Source of the DNA: Hyphomonas sp.
GTDB taxonomy: Bacteria; Pseudomonadota; Alphaproteobacteria; Caulobacterales; Hyphomonadaceae
Length of the DNA stretch: 64,000 nucleotides
Assembly: GCA_020638455.1 (NCBI GenBank)
Contig: JACKIK010000003.1
Location: 496,001 to 560,000, forward strand
Reading direction: 5' to 3'
Within the stretch, counting starts at the first letter, position 1; the number at the start of each line of letters is the position of its first letter. Both the position numbers and the translations under genes were made by a program. The notes under the pieces are model-generated. The model was not told the origin of the DNA. It saw only the letters and a program-made list of their open reading frames with translations, and searched no databases. Shown piece by piece: positions 1-8,397 of the stretch.

Positions 1-26
1 GGCGCCTGTATCTGGTACGCCGTGAC

Positions 27-518
27 CTAGGGCGCGGTCACCAGACCGGCGAGCCGGCTCGCGTCTCCGGCAAGGTCCCGCACCATGACGCGGGCCTGGT
101 CCTGCGGGCCCGGAAAGTCCAGCTGGTTCTTCGGGGTGACGGTGAAGCCGATCTCGCCGAAATAGGCGGGTGCCCCAATCAGGATCGCAGCGGGCCAGCC
201 GGCTGCCGCCCCCGCCTCCAGCGCCTCGCCTGTCACCGTCAGGCCGAGCCGTGAGCCGCGATGCTCCGGCGTGACCGCCACGGGACCGTAGAACAGCGCC
301 CGGTCCCGCGCGGGCCCGACCACCAGCGGCCAGACCCGGCAGACCCCGATCACCCGTCCGTCGAGGACGGCGACCCGTGTGATCTCAGGCAAGGAATGGG
401 AAAATTCGCGCAGGCGCTCTGCCGTCTTGGCAAAGTGGCCCGGCCCGAAGGTGCGGTCGAAGAGGTCTTCGATCGCATCGGCATGAAGGGCTGGCGTTTC
501 GGGCACGATCTCAAGCAT
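27..518 (-). CDS. GNAT-family N-acetyltransferase
   Basis: A 163-residue protein with the Gcn5-related acetyltransferase fold, expected to move an acetyl group from acetyl-CoA to an unidentified amine. A beta strand (LFYGPVAVTPEHRG) runs into HRGSRLG, which fits the acetyl-CoA pyrophosphate loop, and the later AILIGAPAYFGEIGF segment resembles the YhbS-type subgroup. It is the last gene of a minus-strand run after a DsbD-type reductase and a redoxin, with a 57 bp gap to the redoxin. No ribosome binding site stands out at the chosen start. The fold is clear; the substrate cannot be read from sequence, and the link to the redox genes is only positional. Confidence 0.8.
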   Translation of the reverse strand: MLEIVPETPALHADAIEDLFDRTFGPGHFAKTAERLREFSHSLPEITRVAVLDGRVIGVCRVWPLVVGPARDRALFYGPVAVTPEHRGSRLGLTVTGEALEAGAAAGWPAAILIGAPAYFGEIGFTVTPKNQLDFPGPQDQARVMVRDLAGDASRLAGLVTAP

Positions 519-575
519 GGCGAGCGGCTTTAGGGCTCACCGCCGCCCGGATCAAGCGGATGTTTCGTCCGGTCC

Positions 576-1223
576 TCAGTATTTCACAGGACAGCCATAC
601 GGCTTGGTCGTGGTCACGGTGATCGGCTTTCCCGAGGCGAGGCTTTCCAGTGCCTCGCCCACATAGCGGGTTGCGATGTCGATGTCAGACACCTGGGCCG
701 AGGCGATCGAGTCGATGGCCCCGTGATAGGCGATCCTGCCATCCCGTCCGATGACAAACATCTCGGGTGTCGTCTTGGCCCCGTAGAGGTGGCCGATCTC
801 GCCGGACGCGTCGAGGATGACGTGTGTCGGCAGCGCATCACGTGACGCCGTCAGCTCATTGGCGCGCGCACCGTCGGCATAGCCCTGCTTGCCGGGCGCA
901 GACGAAATGAGGGTGAGCCAGACCGCATCACCCGCAGCGGCTTCGGCCTGCAGGGTCTGCATGTTCGATGGCGGGGCTTCATAATGCTTGCGCACGAAGG
1001 GACAGCCATCGTTCGACCATTCGAGCACGACGGTCTTTCCGGCAAAGTCGGACAACGAAACCTGGCCGCCGGTCGATGTCAGGCCGGTGAAGAGGGGTGC
1101 GATGTCCCCCGCGTCCGGTCCGGAGGCCGTGTCCGCCGTCGAGGCGATCAGTGCACCGGCCGTAAGAGCGACAGCGGCGGCCATTCCGGCGGCAAGCGAG
1201 AGGTTGCGGCGGCTGAAGAACAT
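576..1223 (-). CDS. exported redoxin (AhpC/TlpA-like thioredoxin fold)
   Basis: A 215-residue protein with an N-terminal hydrophobic signal segment (about residues 8-27), so probably periplasmic or membrane-anchored, followed by a redoxin domain. The active-site region reads NDGCPFVRKHY, a single cysteine where thioredoxins have CxxC, and the chain ends in YGCPVKY, so a second conserved-looking cysteine lies at the C-terminus. This pattern fits a one-cysteine peroxiredoxin-like or thiol-relay protein. It sits 49 bp downstream of a DsbD-type reductase on the same strand, so electron supply from that reductase is a reasonable inference. The exact reaction is unknown. Confidence 0.82.
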   Translation of the reverse strand: MFFSRRNLSLAAGMAAAVALTAGALIASTADTASGPDAGDIAPLFTGLTSTGGQVSLSDFAGKTVVLEWSNDGCPFVRKHYEAPPSNMQTLQAEAAAGDAVWLTLISSAPGKQGYADGARANELTASRDALPTHVILDASGEIGHLYGAKTTPEMFVIGRDGRIAYHGAIDSIASAQVSDIDIATRYVGEALESLASGKPITVTTTKPYGCPVKY

Positions 1224-1272
1224 GGGCGATCGACTTTGACTGTGGAGGACGTAGGGCCCGCGGCCGCTGAAC

Positions 1273-3372
1273 TCAAGGCGTGACCGGAAGACCGGTCACC
1301 AGCCCCTGGTTGAGAATCTCCGGCAGCACCTGTGGCTCATCCGATCCGGCGGGATACCAGAGATACATGGGCACACCGGCGCGCTGGTGGCGGGCGAGTT
1401 CGGCAGCAATCGCCGGGTCCTTGCGGGTGAAGTCTGCGACCATGAAGGCGACATTGTTGGCCGTGAAGAAGTCATGCACCGTCTTCGATTTCAGCGTGGT
1501 CGCCTTGTTGACCTGGCAGGTCGCGCACCAGCTCGCCGTGAAGTCGACGAAGACCGGCCGTCCCTCCGCCACGCGCCGGGAGACAAGGTCCCTGCTCCAG
1601 GGTTCGGCATCGTACTTGGCGGCATAGGCGGTGGACGATCCCAGCGCCGGCGCAGGTGCCATGGCGCGCTCAAGCGGCAGGGCGAAGCCCACAAGTATTG
1701 CCACGAAAGCCAGAAGGCGAGGTGCATGGCCTTCACGGTGCCACAGCCAGGCGGCAAAGGCGAGCGCCGCGCCGCCCGCCACCGTCCAGGCGACGGCGCC
1801 TGAGCCGGCGAGATCGCCCAGCACTTTCAGCAGCCACGCCGCTGTCAGGAACATCGGGAAGGCCAGCAGCTGTTTCAGCGTTTCCATCCATTTGCCGGGA
1901 CGCGGCAGCAGGCGGTGAAGGCCGGGCACGAAGCTCAGCACAAGGAAAGGCAGGGCAAGGCCGAAACCCATGGCGAGGAAGAAGGCCACCACAACGTCAG
2001 CCGACTGGTCCATGACGGCGCCGAGACCGGCGCCGAGGAAAGGCCCGACGCAGGGCGCCCCAACGACGGCAGCGAGGATGCCGGTGAAGAAGGCGCCAAG
2101 GTCACCTTCCCGGTCGGCGAGGCCCGAGCCGATATTCTGCAACGATGAGCCAAGCTCGAACATGCCCATCAGCCAGAGACCAACGCCGAACATGACGAGG
2201 GTCAGAACCGCAACGGTCGGCGCGTTCTGAAGCTGGAAGCCAAGCGTGGTCGGTCCTGTCGCCGCGCGGATGGCGACAACGATGGCGGCCAGCGCCGCAA
2301 AGGACACCAGGACACCGGCAGTGTACCACAGGCCATGCCGGCGCACCTCCCCTGCATGGCCTGTCGAGACCGCCGAGACCATGCCGAAAGCCTTCATCGA
2401 CAGCACCGGCAGGACACACGGCATCAGATTGAGGATCAGGCCACCGATCAGTGCGAGGAAGGCGAGGCGAAAGGGGGACACCCCCATCGACTTGGCGCTG
2501 CGCACGGGTCCGAGGCCGGACGTATCCGCCAGCGGCACGCCTTCCTTGGCCGAAATGGCATAGCCGGTCCGCCGTCCGTCCGCCGTTTCCACGACGACAA
2601 CACCGTCCAGCGGTTCGCCACCAGCCGGACGACCGGACGGCGTCAGCGACAGCGTCGCGCCATGCCGGCCAAGCTCGGCCGGCTGGTCAGCCGGGTGGGA
2701 AATGTCGTGATTGAACGGAAAGAAGCGGATCGACGTCACCTTGCCGAACCCGCCATCGAGCCGGAGGCTGAGAGCCCAGGGCGTATGGCTGCGGTCGATA
2801 TGCGCCTCGCCGGGGAACGGCGTATGGCTGCGGGCGATCCAGCTGGCAATCAGGTCACCGTTGCGGACGTCCGGTTCCGCGGCATCGGTGTCCAGCCGCA
2901 GGCTGACATGGGCGGATTCCGGCACGCAGGTGTCTTCGCAGATGAGATAGTCGGCCACCGCATCCAGCGTGACCGGTCCGGTCGCATCGGCCGGGATCGT
3001 GATCGGGAACGGGAAGACGACCTCATCATTGTAGCCGTAGTCCATGATCTCCCCGTCGACGACGGGCAGCAGGTGCGGCAAGGGCCAGATGATGCTGCCG
3101 ACGGCGCCGGCGGGAATGGAACTGTCCGGCTGAACCAGGACCTGCGGCGGCAGGCCAGCATCGCCCGCATTCTTCCAGTAGACGTGCCAGCCCTTGTCGA
3201 GGTCCATCTTCAGCGCGGCATAGACGGTCTCGCCCGGCAGGGCGGCCTTGCGCTCCGAAATCAGCTCGACCCGGGCGTGACCGCCATCGACGGGCTCGGC
3301 CCGCACCGGAAGGCAGGCAAGGACGGCGCCGAACGCAGCGGCCAGGCAAACACCTATTCTCATCGAATGCAC
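1273..3372 (-). CDS. DsbD/ScsB-type protein-disulfide reductase
   Basis: A 699-residue inner-membrane protein that would carry reducing power from cytoplasmic thioredoxin to the periplasm. In order: a signal peptide; a large periplasmic DsbD-N-like beta domain with its own cysteines (LICEDTCVPES); a CcdA-like membrane core of about eight helices (roughly residues 305-570) with cysteines in NLMPCVLP and VGAPCVGPF; and a C-terminal thioredoxin domain with C616-A-T-C619 in FTASWCATC. The length suits the longer ScsB-like branch. It heads an operon with a redoxin and a GNAT protein. A second in-frame ATG (MRIGVC) three codons in is an equally plausible start. Confidence 0.9.
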   Translation of the reverse strand: MHSMRIGVCLAAAFGAVLACLPVRAEPVDGGHARVELISERKAALPGETVYAALKMDLDKGWHVYWKNAGDAGLPPQVLVQPDSSIPAGAVGSIIWPLPHLLPVVDGEIMDYGYNDEVVFPFPITIPADATGPVTLDAVADYLICEDTCVPESAHVSLRLDTDAAEPDVRNGDLIASWIARSHTPFPGEAHIDRSHTPWALSLRLDGGFGKVTSIRFFPFNHDISHPADQPAELGRHGATLSLTPSGRPAGGEPLDGVVVVETADGRRTGYAISAKEGVPLADTSGLGPVRSAKSMGVSPFRLAFLALIGGLILNLMPCVLPVLSMKAFGMVSAVSTGHAGEVRRHGLWYTAGVLVSFAALAAIVVAIRAATGPTTLGFQLQNAPTVAVLTLVMFGVGLWLMGMFELGSSLQNIGSGLADREGDLGAFFTGILAAVVGAPCVGPFLGAGLGAVMDQSADVVVAFFLAMGFGLALPFLVLSFVPGLHRLLPRPGKWMETLKQLLAFPMFLTAAWLLKVLGDLAGSGAVAWTVAGGAALAFAAWLWHREGHAPRLLAFVAILVGFALPLERAMAPAPALGSSTAYAAKYDAEPWSRDLVSRRVAEGRPVFVDFTASWCATCQVNKATTLKSKTVHDFFTANNVAFMVADFTRKDPAIAAELARHQRAGVPMYLWYPAGSDEPQVLPEILNQGLVTGLPVTP

Positions 3373-3450
3373 CCGGAAATCATTGATCTTGCAGCCCTTA
3401 TGCCCGCGAAAAGGTGAACAAATGAAGGGCCTCGCGGAAGCGTGAACGTC

Positions 3451-3485
3451 GCAGGCCGGAATACGGGCCGGAAATGCAGACCAGA
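3451..3485 (-). repeat. terminator-associated GGTCTG/TTCCGGCC repeat, copy A
   Basis: Read on the minus strand, directly after the T-run of the SapC terminator, the sequence contains GGTCTG, then TTTCCGGCC, then TATTCCGGCCTGC. The same words occur in the same order beside another terminator near 56.7 kb. The stretch lies between the SapC gene and dsbD and has no coding sign. Confidence 0.5.
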
Positions 3486-3513
3486 AAAAAGGGCGGCCCC
3501 GAAAGGCCGCCCT
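3485..3513 (-). terminator. intrinsic terminator of the SapC-family gene
   Basis: On the minus strand a 9 bp perfect stem (AGGGCGGCC / GGCCGCCCT) with a 6-nt loop is followed by six T residues. It lies 24 bp past the stop codon of the SapC-family gene and separates it from the downstream dsbD operon. Confidence 0.9.
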
Positions 3514-3536
3514 CCTGACTTTTCAATCCTGCGCCC

Positions 3537-4343
3537 TCAGGCGTTGGCCGGGGCGGCAGCCGCCGGGACCGTCTCCTGCGCCCGAACAGCGCGCTGGATG
3601 ACGCGCTGCCAGTTGAGCAGCGACACAAGGTGGGCATAGATCGCGCCGACAGCGCCGTTTGCCTTGAGTTCCATGAACTTGTCGTTCGGCAGGGCGTTCA
3701 GGCGCTCTTCGGAAATCGCCCAGTAATCGGCGATCTTCTGCTGCGGGCCGGCTTCATTGCCCTGGGCATCACGCGGCTGGAACGCGACTGTTTTCTGCTC
3801 GAACAGGTCGAAGTCGCGCATCATCTTGACGAAATCGTTGGTGGCCTGGCGCTGGCGCTCGAATTCCTTGCAGAACTCGATGGCGTCATTGGTGAACTGG
3901 GTCGGTTGGCCGTTCTCGAAGAACTTCACTTCCGGCTGGTTCGTGACCATCGGCGCGGCGCGGTCGACGCACAGGATCAGCCGCTCGGAGCTTTCGTCAT
4001 TGGCGAACACGAACGGGTAGCGGCGGGCAAAGGCCGGAACGTAGAAGTCCTCGACCACGCGGCCATCGGCGCCGATGAACAGGTTCTGGCCCTGGCGCAC
4101 GCCCATCACGGCGAGCGGCGTGCGCTCATCCCCGATGAAAATGACCGGGTAGCAGCTTGCCACCATGCCGAATTCCGTCACCGTGATCGGAATGGCATGG
4201 GCTTCGCGCATGAAGCCGAACGGCTGTTGGATCTGCTTGATGCCGAGACCGGCATGTTGTTCCGGATTGAGCGGCTGCGGGTCCTTGTAGAAAAGGACGT
4301 TGCCGGTCAGCGGCGGCGCACCAGCTGCGGGAGGCGTGTTCAC
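3537..4343 (-). CDS. SapC-family protein
   Basis: A 268-residue protein matching the SapC family, named after a gene in the Campylobacter S-layer export locus. Supporting features are the N-terminal YKDPQPLNPEQHAGLGI segment, the TEFGMVASCYPVIFIGD core and the YPFVFANDESSERLILCVD segment. There is no signal peptide and no membrane helix. The tail is Ala/Pro-rich. It is a single-gene unit: a strong terminator follows and the next upstream gene is divergent. No other sap-type export genes are near, so an S-layer role here is only a family association. The biochemical role of the family is poorly known. Confidence 0.85.
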   Translation of the reverse strand: MNTPPAAGAPPLTGNVLFYKDPQPLNPEQHAGLGIKQIQQPFGFMREAHAIPITVTEFGMVASCYPVIFIGDERTPLAVMGVRQGQNLFIGADGRVVEDFYVPAFARRYPFVFANDESSERLILCVDRAAPMVTNQPEVKFFENGQPTQFTNDAIEFCKEFERQRQATNDFVKMMRDFDLFEQKTVAFQPRDAQGNEAGPQQKIADYWAISEERLNALPNDKFMELKANGAVGAIYAHLVSLLNWQRVIQRAVRAQETVPAAAAPANA

Positions 4344-4452
4344 TTATGTCTCTCCGATTTAAGGATTTGGCCGGTTCCCTACCGGAAATAAGCACTGGCC
4401 ACAACCACCGAACCGGCTTGAACTGCAGTATCGACAGGGTGAAAAATCAGTC

Positions 4453-6330
4453 ATGTTTCCAACGCGCAGCCAGCCATTCCTGATCCGCCGGCGCACCTTC
4501 CTGGCGGGCACAGCCGGCCTTGCGCTGTCCGCGTGCGGGCCGCAGCTGGATGATGCCGGAACGCCGCGCCGGATTGCCCGCCAGGTGGACCAGACACTGC
4601 AGTCCATTGCCAGGACGGAACTCGCCGCCGACCCAGAACTGGCGACCCGGCTCGGCCTCACCGAGGAACAGGTCGGATATGACTTCAATCGCTACCTGAC
4701 CGACCGGTCGCAGGCTGCTTACGAACGCAACCGGGTCAGCCGTCTGGAGATCCTGGAAGCACTGTCAAAAACGCCGCGTCCCGCAGAAGGCAGCTCACAG
4801 GCCCGCCATCTCGACACGGTGACGGCCGCCTATGAAACCGCCGAAACCCTGTTCGTGGCCGGCCACGGGCAGACCGGACTCGGCATTTCCTATCCCTATG
4901 TCATGGACCATATGCGCGGCGCCTATATCGACGTGCCGGACCTGTTGACCCGCTCGCACCCGTTCCGCAAGGCACCCGATGCGGCGGCCTATGTCGACCG
5001 GCTCGCGCAATTTGCCGACGCGCTCGACGATGAGCGCCGACGGATGAACGCCGATGCGCAGGCCGGCGTTCTGCCGCCGGATTTCATCCTTGTCCGGATG
5101 GCCGGCCTCGCCACAGCCTTTGCCGGGACACCGGCGGCGTCCCATGTGCTGGTGACGACAATGGAAAGCCAGCTTGCAGGCGTCGAAGGCCTTTCGTCCG
5201 GCGATGCGTCGGCGCTGCTGGCAAAGGCGACGGGCCTCGTTGGCGACAGGATATTCCCGGCCTACCAGCGGCTCGCCAGCGACTTCCACACCCTGCAGAA
5301 ATCGGCGCCGTCCGAGCCGGGCGTATGGCAGCATCCCGACGGGGACGCGTATTATGACGCCTCGCTTGCGGCGTATACGGATGAGGGACTGACGGCCGAA
5401 CAGCTGCATGCGCTCGGCCTTGCCGAAGTCGACCGGCTGACGGCGGATCTCCAGCTCGCCCTGTTCGATGCCGGCCTCACCGAGGGCAGCGTGACGGCGC
5501 GCCTGCAGATGCTCGCCGCGCAGCCCGGGCAGGTCTATCCCGACACGCCCGAAGGCCGCCAGGCCCTGCTGGACCGGATGCGCGCGCATCTTGCCGACGC
5601 CGAAGCGGCCCTGCCCCGCATTGTCAGCACTCCGGTACGGACGCCTGTCGCCATCCGGGCCGTGCCGGATTTCCTTACCGCCTCGGCGCCGGCGGCGTTC
5701 TATTCAGCCGCCACGGCCGACGGTTCGGCGCCGGGCCTGTTCGAGATCAACCTGTCGGACATGACCGACTGGCCGGATTTCACGCTTGCCACGCTCGTGT
5801 TCCACGAAACCGTGCCGGGCCATCACCTTGAAAGCGCGCTGACCGCCGAGCAGGCCCACCTGCCGCTGATCCGGCAGATGATCTGGAATGTCGCCTATGG
5901 CGAAGGCTGGGGCGTATACGCCGAAACGCTGGCCGACGAACTCGGCCTGTACCAGGACGATCCGATCAGCCGGATCGGATACCTGCAATCACTGCTGTTC
6001 CGCGCTGCACGCCTGGTGGCCGACACCGGGATCCACCGCCTGCACTGGACCCGGAAGCAGGCCACGGACTACCTTGTCGCCGCGACCGGACAGCCGGATT
6101 CGCAAATGGCGCAGGAAGTCGACCGCTACACCGTCTGGCCCGGACAGGCGGCCGCCTACTGGATCGGCCGCAAGCGCATCCTCGACCTGAAAGAAAGGGC
6201 CGAGCGCGTGCTCGGCCCCGACTTCGATTTCGTTGAGTTCCACGATGCGATCCTGACCGGGGGTCCGCGCCCGCTTTCGATCCTCGAAAACGATATCGAG
6301 CGCTGGTACGCCGCGAAGATCCGGAAGTAG
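4453..6330 (+). CDS. DUF885-family metallopeptidase-like lipoprotein
   Basis: A 625-residue protein of the DUF885 family. The N-terminus has a twin-arginine motif (RRRTFLAG) followed by a lipobox-like LSAC, so it is probably Tat-exported and lipid-anchored. The family's metal-binding motif is visible as FHETVPGHHLES near residue 450, with a downstream helical segment (AYGEGWGVYAE) supplying the likely third ligand. It probably cleaves peptides or peptide-like substrates in the periplasm; the substrate is unknown. It is divergent from the SapC gene and ends 4 bp before a convergent small gene. Confidence 0.88.
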   Translation: MFPTRSQPFLIRRRTFLAGTAGLALSACGPQLDDAGTPRRIARQVDQTLQSIARTELAADPELATRLGLTEEQVGYDFNRYLTDRSQAAYERNRVSRLEILEALSKTPRPAEGSSQARHLDTVTAAYETAETLFVAGHGQTGLGISYPYVMDHMRGAYIDVPDLLTRSHPFRKAPDAAAYVDRLAQFADALDDERRRMNADAQAGVLPPDFILVRMAGLATAFAGTPAASHVLVTTMESQLAGVEGLSSGDASALLAKATGLVGDRIFPAYQRLASDFHTLQKSAPSEPGVWQHPDGDAYYDASLAAYTDEGLTAEQLHALGLAEVDRLTADLQLALFDAGLTEGSVTARLQMLAAQPGQVYPDTPEGRQALLDRMRAHLADAEAALPRIVSTPVRTPVAIRAVPDFLTASAPAAFYSAATADGSAPGLFEINLSDMTDWPDFTLATLVFHETVPGHHLESALTAEQAHLPLIRQMIWNVAYGEGWGVYAETLADELGLYQDDPISRIGYLQSLLFRAARLVADTGIHRLHWTRKQATDYLVAATGQPDSQMAQEVDRYTVWPGQAAAYWIGRKRILDLKERAERVLGPDFDFVEFHDAILTGGPRPLSILENDIERWYAAKIRK

Positions 6331-6334
6331 CGCG

Positions 6335-6679
6335 TCAGGCCGCGAGCGGCTGCACGTTGCGCGCGCCAAGGCAGACCGGGCTGAAGCCTTCCTCGACATC
6401 CGCGACCATGTGCCTGCGCTTGTCCGCGTCGAACTCAAGCGCCAGGAACACGGCGCTCGCGCCGTAGCGCTCCGCCTCGGAGAGGGCCCAGATCGGCTGC
6501 AGGTCATGCGGCCGGCCGGTCAGCTCCATGACCCGGATGATGCGCCAGCCATAGGCGTCCGGCGCGGCGAAAATAACGGCCCCGGCACTGCGGGCCCAGG
6601 GAGACTCTGAAGGAACACGCCGGAAGTTCCATGCCTTGCCAGAGCGTCCCCGAAAGCTGACCGTGATATCCATGTTCAT
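6335..6679 (-). CDS. small protein of unknown function
   Basis: A 114-residue protein that I do not recognise. It has no signal peptide or membrane helix. The N-terminal half is beta-rich and aromatic (SGKAWNFRRV, YGWRIIRVMEL), and the C-terminal half carries LSEAERYGASAVFLALEFDAD. Codon use matches its neighbours, which supports a real gene. It lies 90 bp downstream of a DUF2794 gene on the same strand, so the two may be cotranscribed. An internal ATG at codon 3 is an alternative start. Confidence 0.6.
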   Translation of the reverse strand: MNMDITVSFRGRSGKAWNFRRVPSESPWARSAGAVIFAAPDAYGWRIIRVMELTGRPHDLQPIWALSEAERYGASAVFLALEFDADKRRHMVADVEEGFSPVCLGARNVQPLAA

Positions 6680-6769
6680 GCTCCGTTCTTGGAAGCATGT
6701 TCCTAACTTGTTCTCTTCCTGTTCGCAAGAAGTTTTTGGTAAACAAAGCCTTAACGAAAGGGTTGCGGG

Positions 6770-7105
6770 TCAATCGACAACCTTGAAGCGGCGGCGGTCG
6801 AACACGCGCAATACCTGCGACAGGTCGCGCCCGCGGCGCAACACCTGGCCGGCCTGTCCGTACACGACGTACTGGCCCTGCAAGTTCGCGAGATGGGGCT
6901 GCTTTTCGATCCGCCAGGTCGGATTTTCCGCGTGCCGGCGGAAAATTGCGAAGATGGCGTGGTCCTTGTGCATGCCGATGGCGTAATCCCGCGCCTCTCC
7001 CGACATGACGAGGCGGCCGTAAACGTCGAGAATCGGCTGCATCTCCGTCTTGTGGAAAGCGATTCGGGGCTCCGGAGGGCTCCTGCGGGAGGGAAATTCG
7101 GTCAT
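6770..7105 (-). CDS. DUF2794 domain-containing protein
   Basis: A 111-residue soluble protein matching DUF2794, a family I know mainly from Alphaproteobacteria. The characteristic stretch runs through FHKTEMQPILDVYGRLVMSGEARDYAI (family positions around residues 17-45), then AIFAIFRRHAENPTWRIEK and GQVLRRGRDLSQVLRV near the end. Function is unknown. It lies upstream of a 114-residue unknown gene on the same strand. The 263 bp gap upstream (7106-7368) holds only an imperfect TTAA-type dyad (7147-7162) and GC-rich inverted repeats near 7310-7325, with nothing I can assign firmly. Confidence 0.85.
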   Translation of the reverse strand: MTEFPSRRSPPEPRIAFHKTEMQPILDVYGRLVMSGEARDYAIGMHKDHAIFAIFRRHAENPTWRIEKQPHLANLQGQYVVYGQAGQVLRRGRDLSQVLRVFDRRRFKVVD

Positions 7106-7368
7106 GATTCCGTTTTCTGACTCGCCTGTAATGAGAGTAAGGGCCGGTTAAGCTCGCCTAACTGTCTTTTAATGCGAAAAGGTCCTGAAACCGGGGGAAT
7201 TACGGCGAATCTGCCATGTTTCGGTCTTGCTTGCGCCGCCGCACACATCCATCTTTGACTTGTCGGGCGGAGGTGTCCTGCAGGCACCCCGGACCCATCA
7301 GCCCCCCCAGCCCCCTGGGGCGCTTGTTTAACCTTCGTCCGACAGCTTCCCTGCAACTGAACGTCCTT

Positions 7369-8001
7369 CTAGCGGCCTTTCCTATTGGGCACGCCGGAAC
7401 TGACCGCGTCAAGCAACGGGCCGACGATCCTGCCCGCCGAGCGCCCGATGCCTGAGGCCTGTTCGAGCCGCCGCAGCACATAAGCGTCCAGATCCTCCTC
7501 CGACGGCGCATCCAGCCAGTAGAGCACGATGGAAGGCAGGGCCGCCGCCAGCAGGCCCCGCTTCGAATAGCGGTTGTAATCGGTCGCGGTATCGCCCGCC
7601 GCCGTCCACACCATGTCAGCCACGCGCCAGGCGCGCTGCAGAGCGGGGCCGGACTTCCACGGCACCATGCCACGCGAGGTTGCGCGTCTTACGGCTTCCC
7701 TGTCCGGCTGCAGTGCCGCGAGCCAGGCCAGAACGCCGGCCTTGACCCGGGCGGTCGTGCCCATCGCGGCGAGGTCCTGCACCGCCAGCGCCGCTTTTGC
7801 GGATACTTCGGCCTCATCGAAAAAGGCGTCGATCAGGTCGTCCACGCCGCGCGGAGCGGCGAGCGCCTGTTCACCTTCGCTGAGCCCCGCAACGCTGGCG
7901 GCGCGGCTTGCGGCCGCCTCTGTCCAGCCGTCAAAAGCGACCTCAGGCAGCAAGGCGTCGAGCCAGCGGCGGCGAAGGGTCCCGGAAGGTGTGGCAGTCA
8001 T
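7369..8001 (-). CDS. COQ9-family ubiquinone biosynthesis protein
   Basis: A 210-residue protein of the COQ9 family, which in mitochondria and Alphaproteobacteria binds lipids and helps COQ7-type hydroxylation in ubiquinone synthesis. The recognisable core is the stretch WRVADMVWTAAGDTATDYNRYSKR near residue 125, followed by GLLAAALPSIVLYWL and YVLRRLEQA. I chose the ATG at 8001 because GGAG lies 8 bp upstream; a TTG six codons earlier is possible but has no better site. It stands alone and is divergent from rpsU. No other coq or ubi gene is adjacent. Confidence 0.88.
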   Translation of the reverse strand: MTATPSGTLRRRWLDALLPEVAFDGWTEAAASRAASVAGLSEGEQALAAPRGVDDLIDAFFDEAEVSAKAALAVQDLAAMGTTARVKAGVLAWLAALQPDREAVRRATSRGMVPWKSGPALQRAWRVADMVWTAAGDTATDYNRYSKRGLLAAALPSIVLYWLDAPSEEDLDAYVLRRLEQASGIGRSAGRIVGPLLDAVSSGVPNRKGR

Positions 8002-8118
8002 CACTGAACTCCATGGCAATGGGGGGCTTGGCCAAATCCCTTTTCACGTGATATAGCGCCCGCTTTCCGGCCCGTCAGGCCGACACGAAGTCACAATCGG
8101 GGCGACGCCCCCAACCCA

Positions 8119-8340
8119 ATGGAGATTCCCATCGTACAGATCGTCGTCCGCGATAACAATGTTGAGCAGGCCCTGCGTGCTCTGAAGAAGAAGATGCAGC
8201 GCGAAGGCCTCTTCCGCGAAATGAAGGCCCGCCAGCACTTCGAGAAGCCCTCCGAAAAGAAAGCCCGCCAGCGCGCCGAGGCCGTCCGCCGCGCCCGCAA
8301 GCTGGCCCGCAAGCGCGCCCAGCGCGAAGGCATCGTGTAA
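8119..8340 (+). CDS. rpsU: 30S ribosomal protein bS21
   Basis: A 73-residue, strongly basic protein with the complete bS21 pattern: IVQIVVRDNNVEQALRALKKK at the N-terminus, then MQREGLFREMKARQHFEKPSEKKARQ and a long Arg/Lys/Ala-rich helical tail. It belongs to the small ribosomal subunit, near the anti-Shine-Dalgarno end of 16S rRNA. It is a single-gene unit, divergent from COQ9 and followed 24 bp later by a strong hairpin terminator. The usual dnaG and rpoD neighbours of gammaproteobacteria are absent. Confidence 0.97.
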   Translation: MEIPIVQIVVRDNNVEQALRALKKKMQREGLFREMKARQHFEKPSEKKARQRAEAVRRARKLARKRAQREGIV

Positions 8341-8364
8341 GCGCTTCTTATCGCAAGATCTTCG

Positions 8365-8397
8365 AAAGCCCCGTCAGAGCGATCTGGCGGGGCTTTT
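8365..8397. terminator. hairpin terminator shared by rpsU and the ABC operon
   Basis: A 14 bp stem (AAAGCCCCGTCAGA pairing with TCTGGCGGGGCTTT, one G-U pair) with a GCGA tetraloop, followed by TTTTGCTTT on the plus strand. It lies 24 bp past rpsU. The converging ABC permease gene ends at 8374, inside the hairpin, so the permease's last codons form part of the stem. Confidence 0.9.

Noticed and set aside
1..30. Plus-strand frame ending in GACIWYAVT then TAG at the window start
   Set aside because: Could be the tail of a gene that begins outside the window, but nine codons are too few to support a call.
3398..3637. 79-codon minus-strand frame after the SapC gene
   Set aside because: It reads through the SapC terminator and repeat copy A; no start context and no conserved-looking sequence.
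7147..7162. CtrA-like site GTTAAGCTCGCCTAAC upstream of the DUF2794 gene
   Set aside because: The half-sites are TTAA and CTAAC with a 6 bp spacer, not TTAA-N7-TTAAC, so it does not meet the known consensus.
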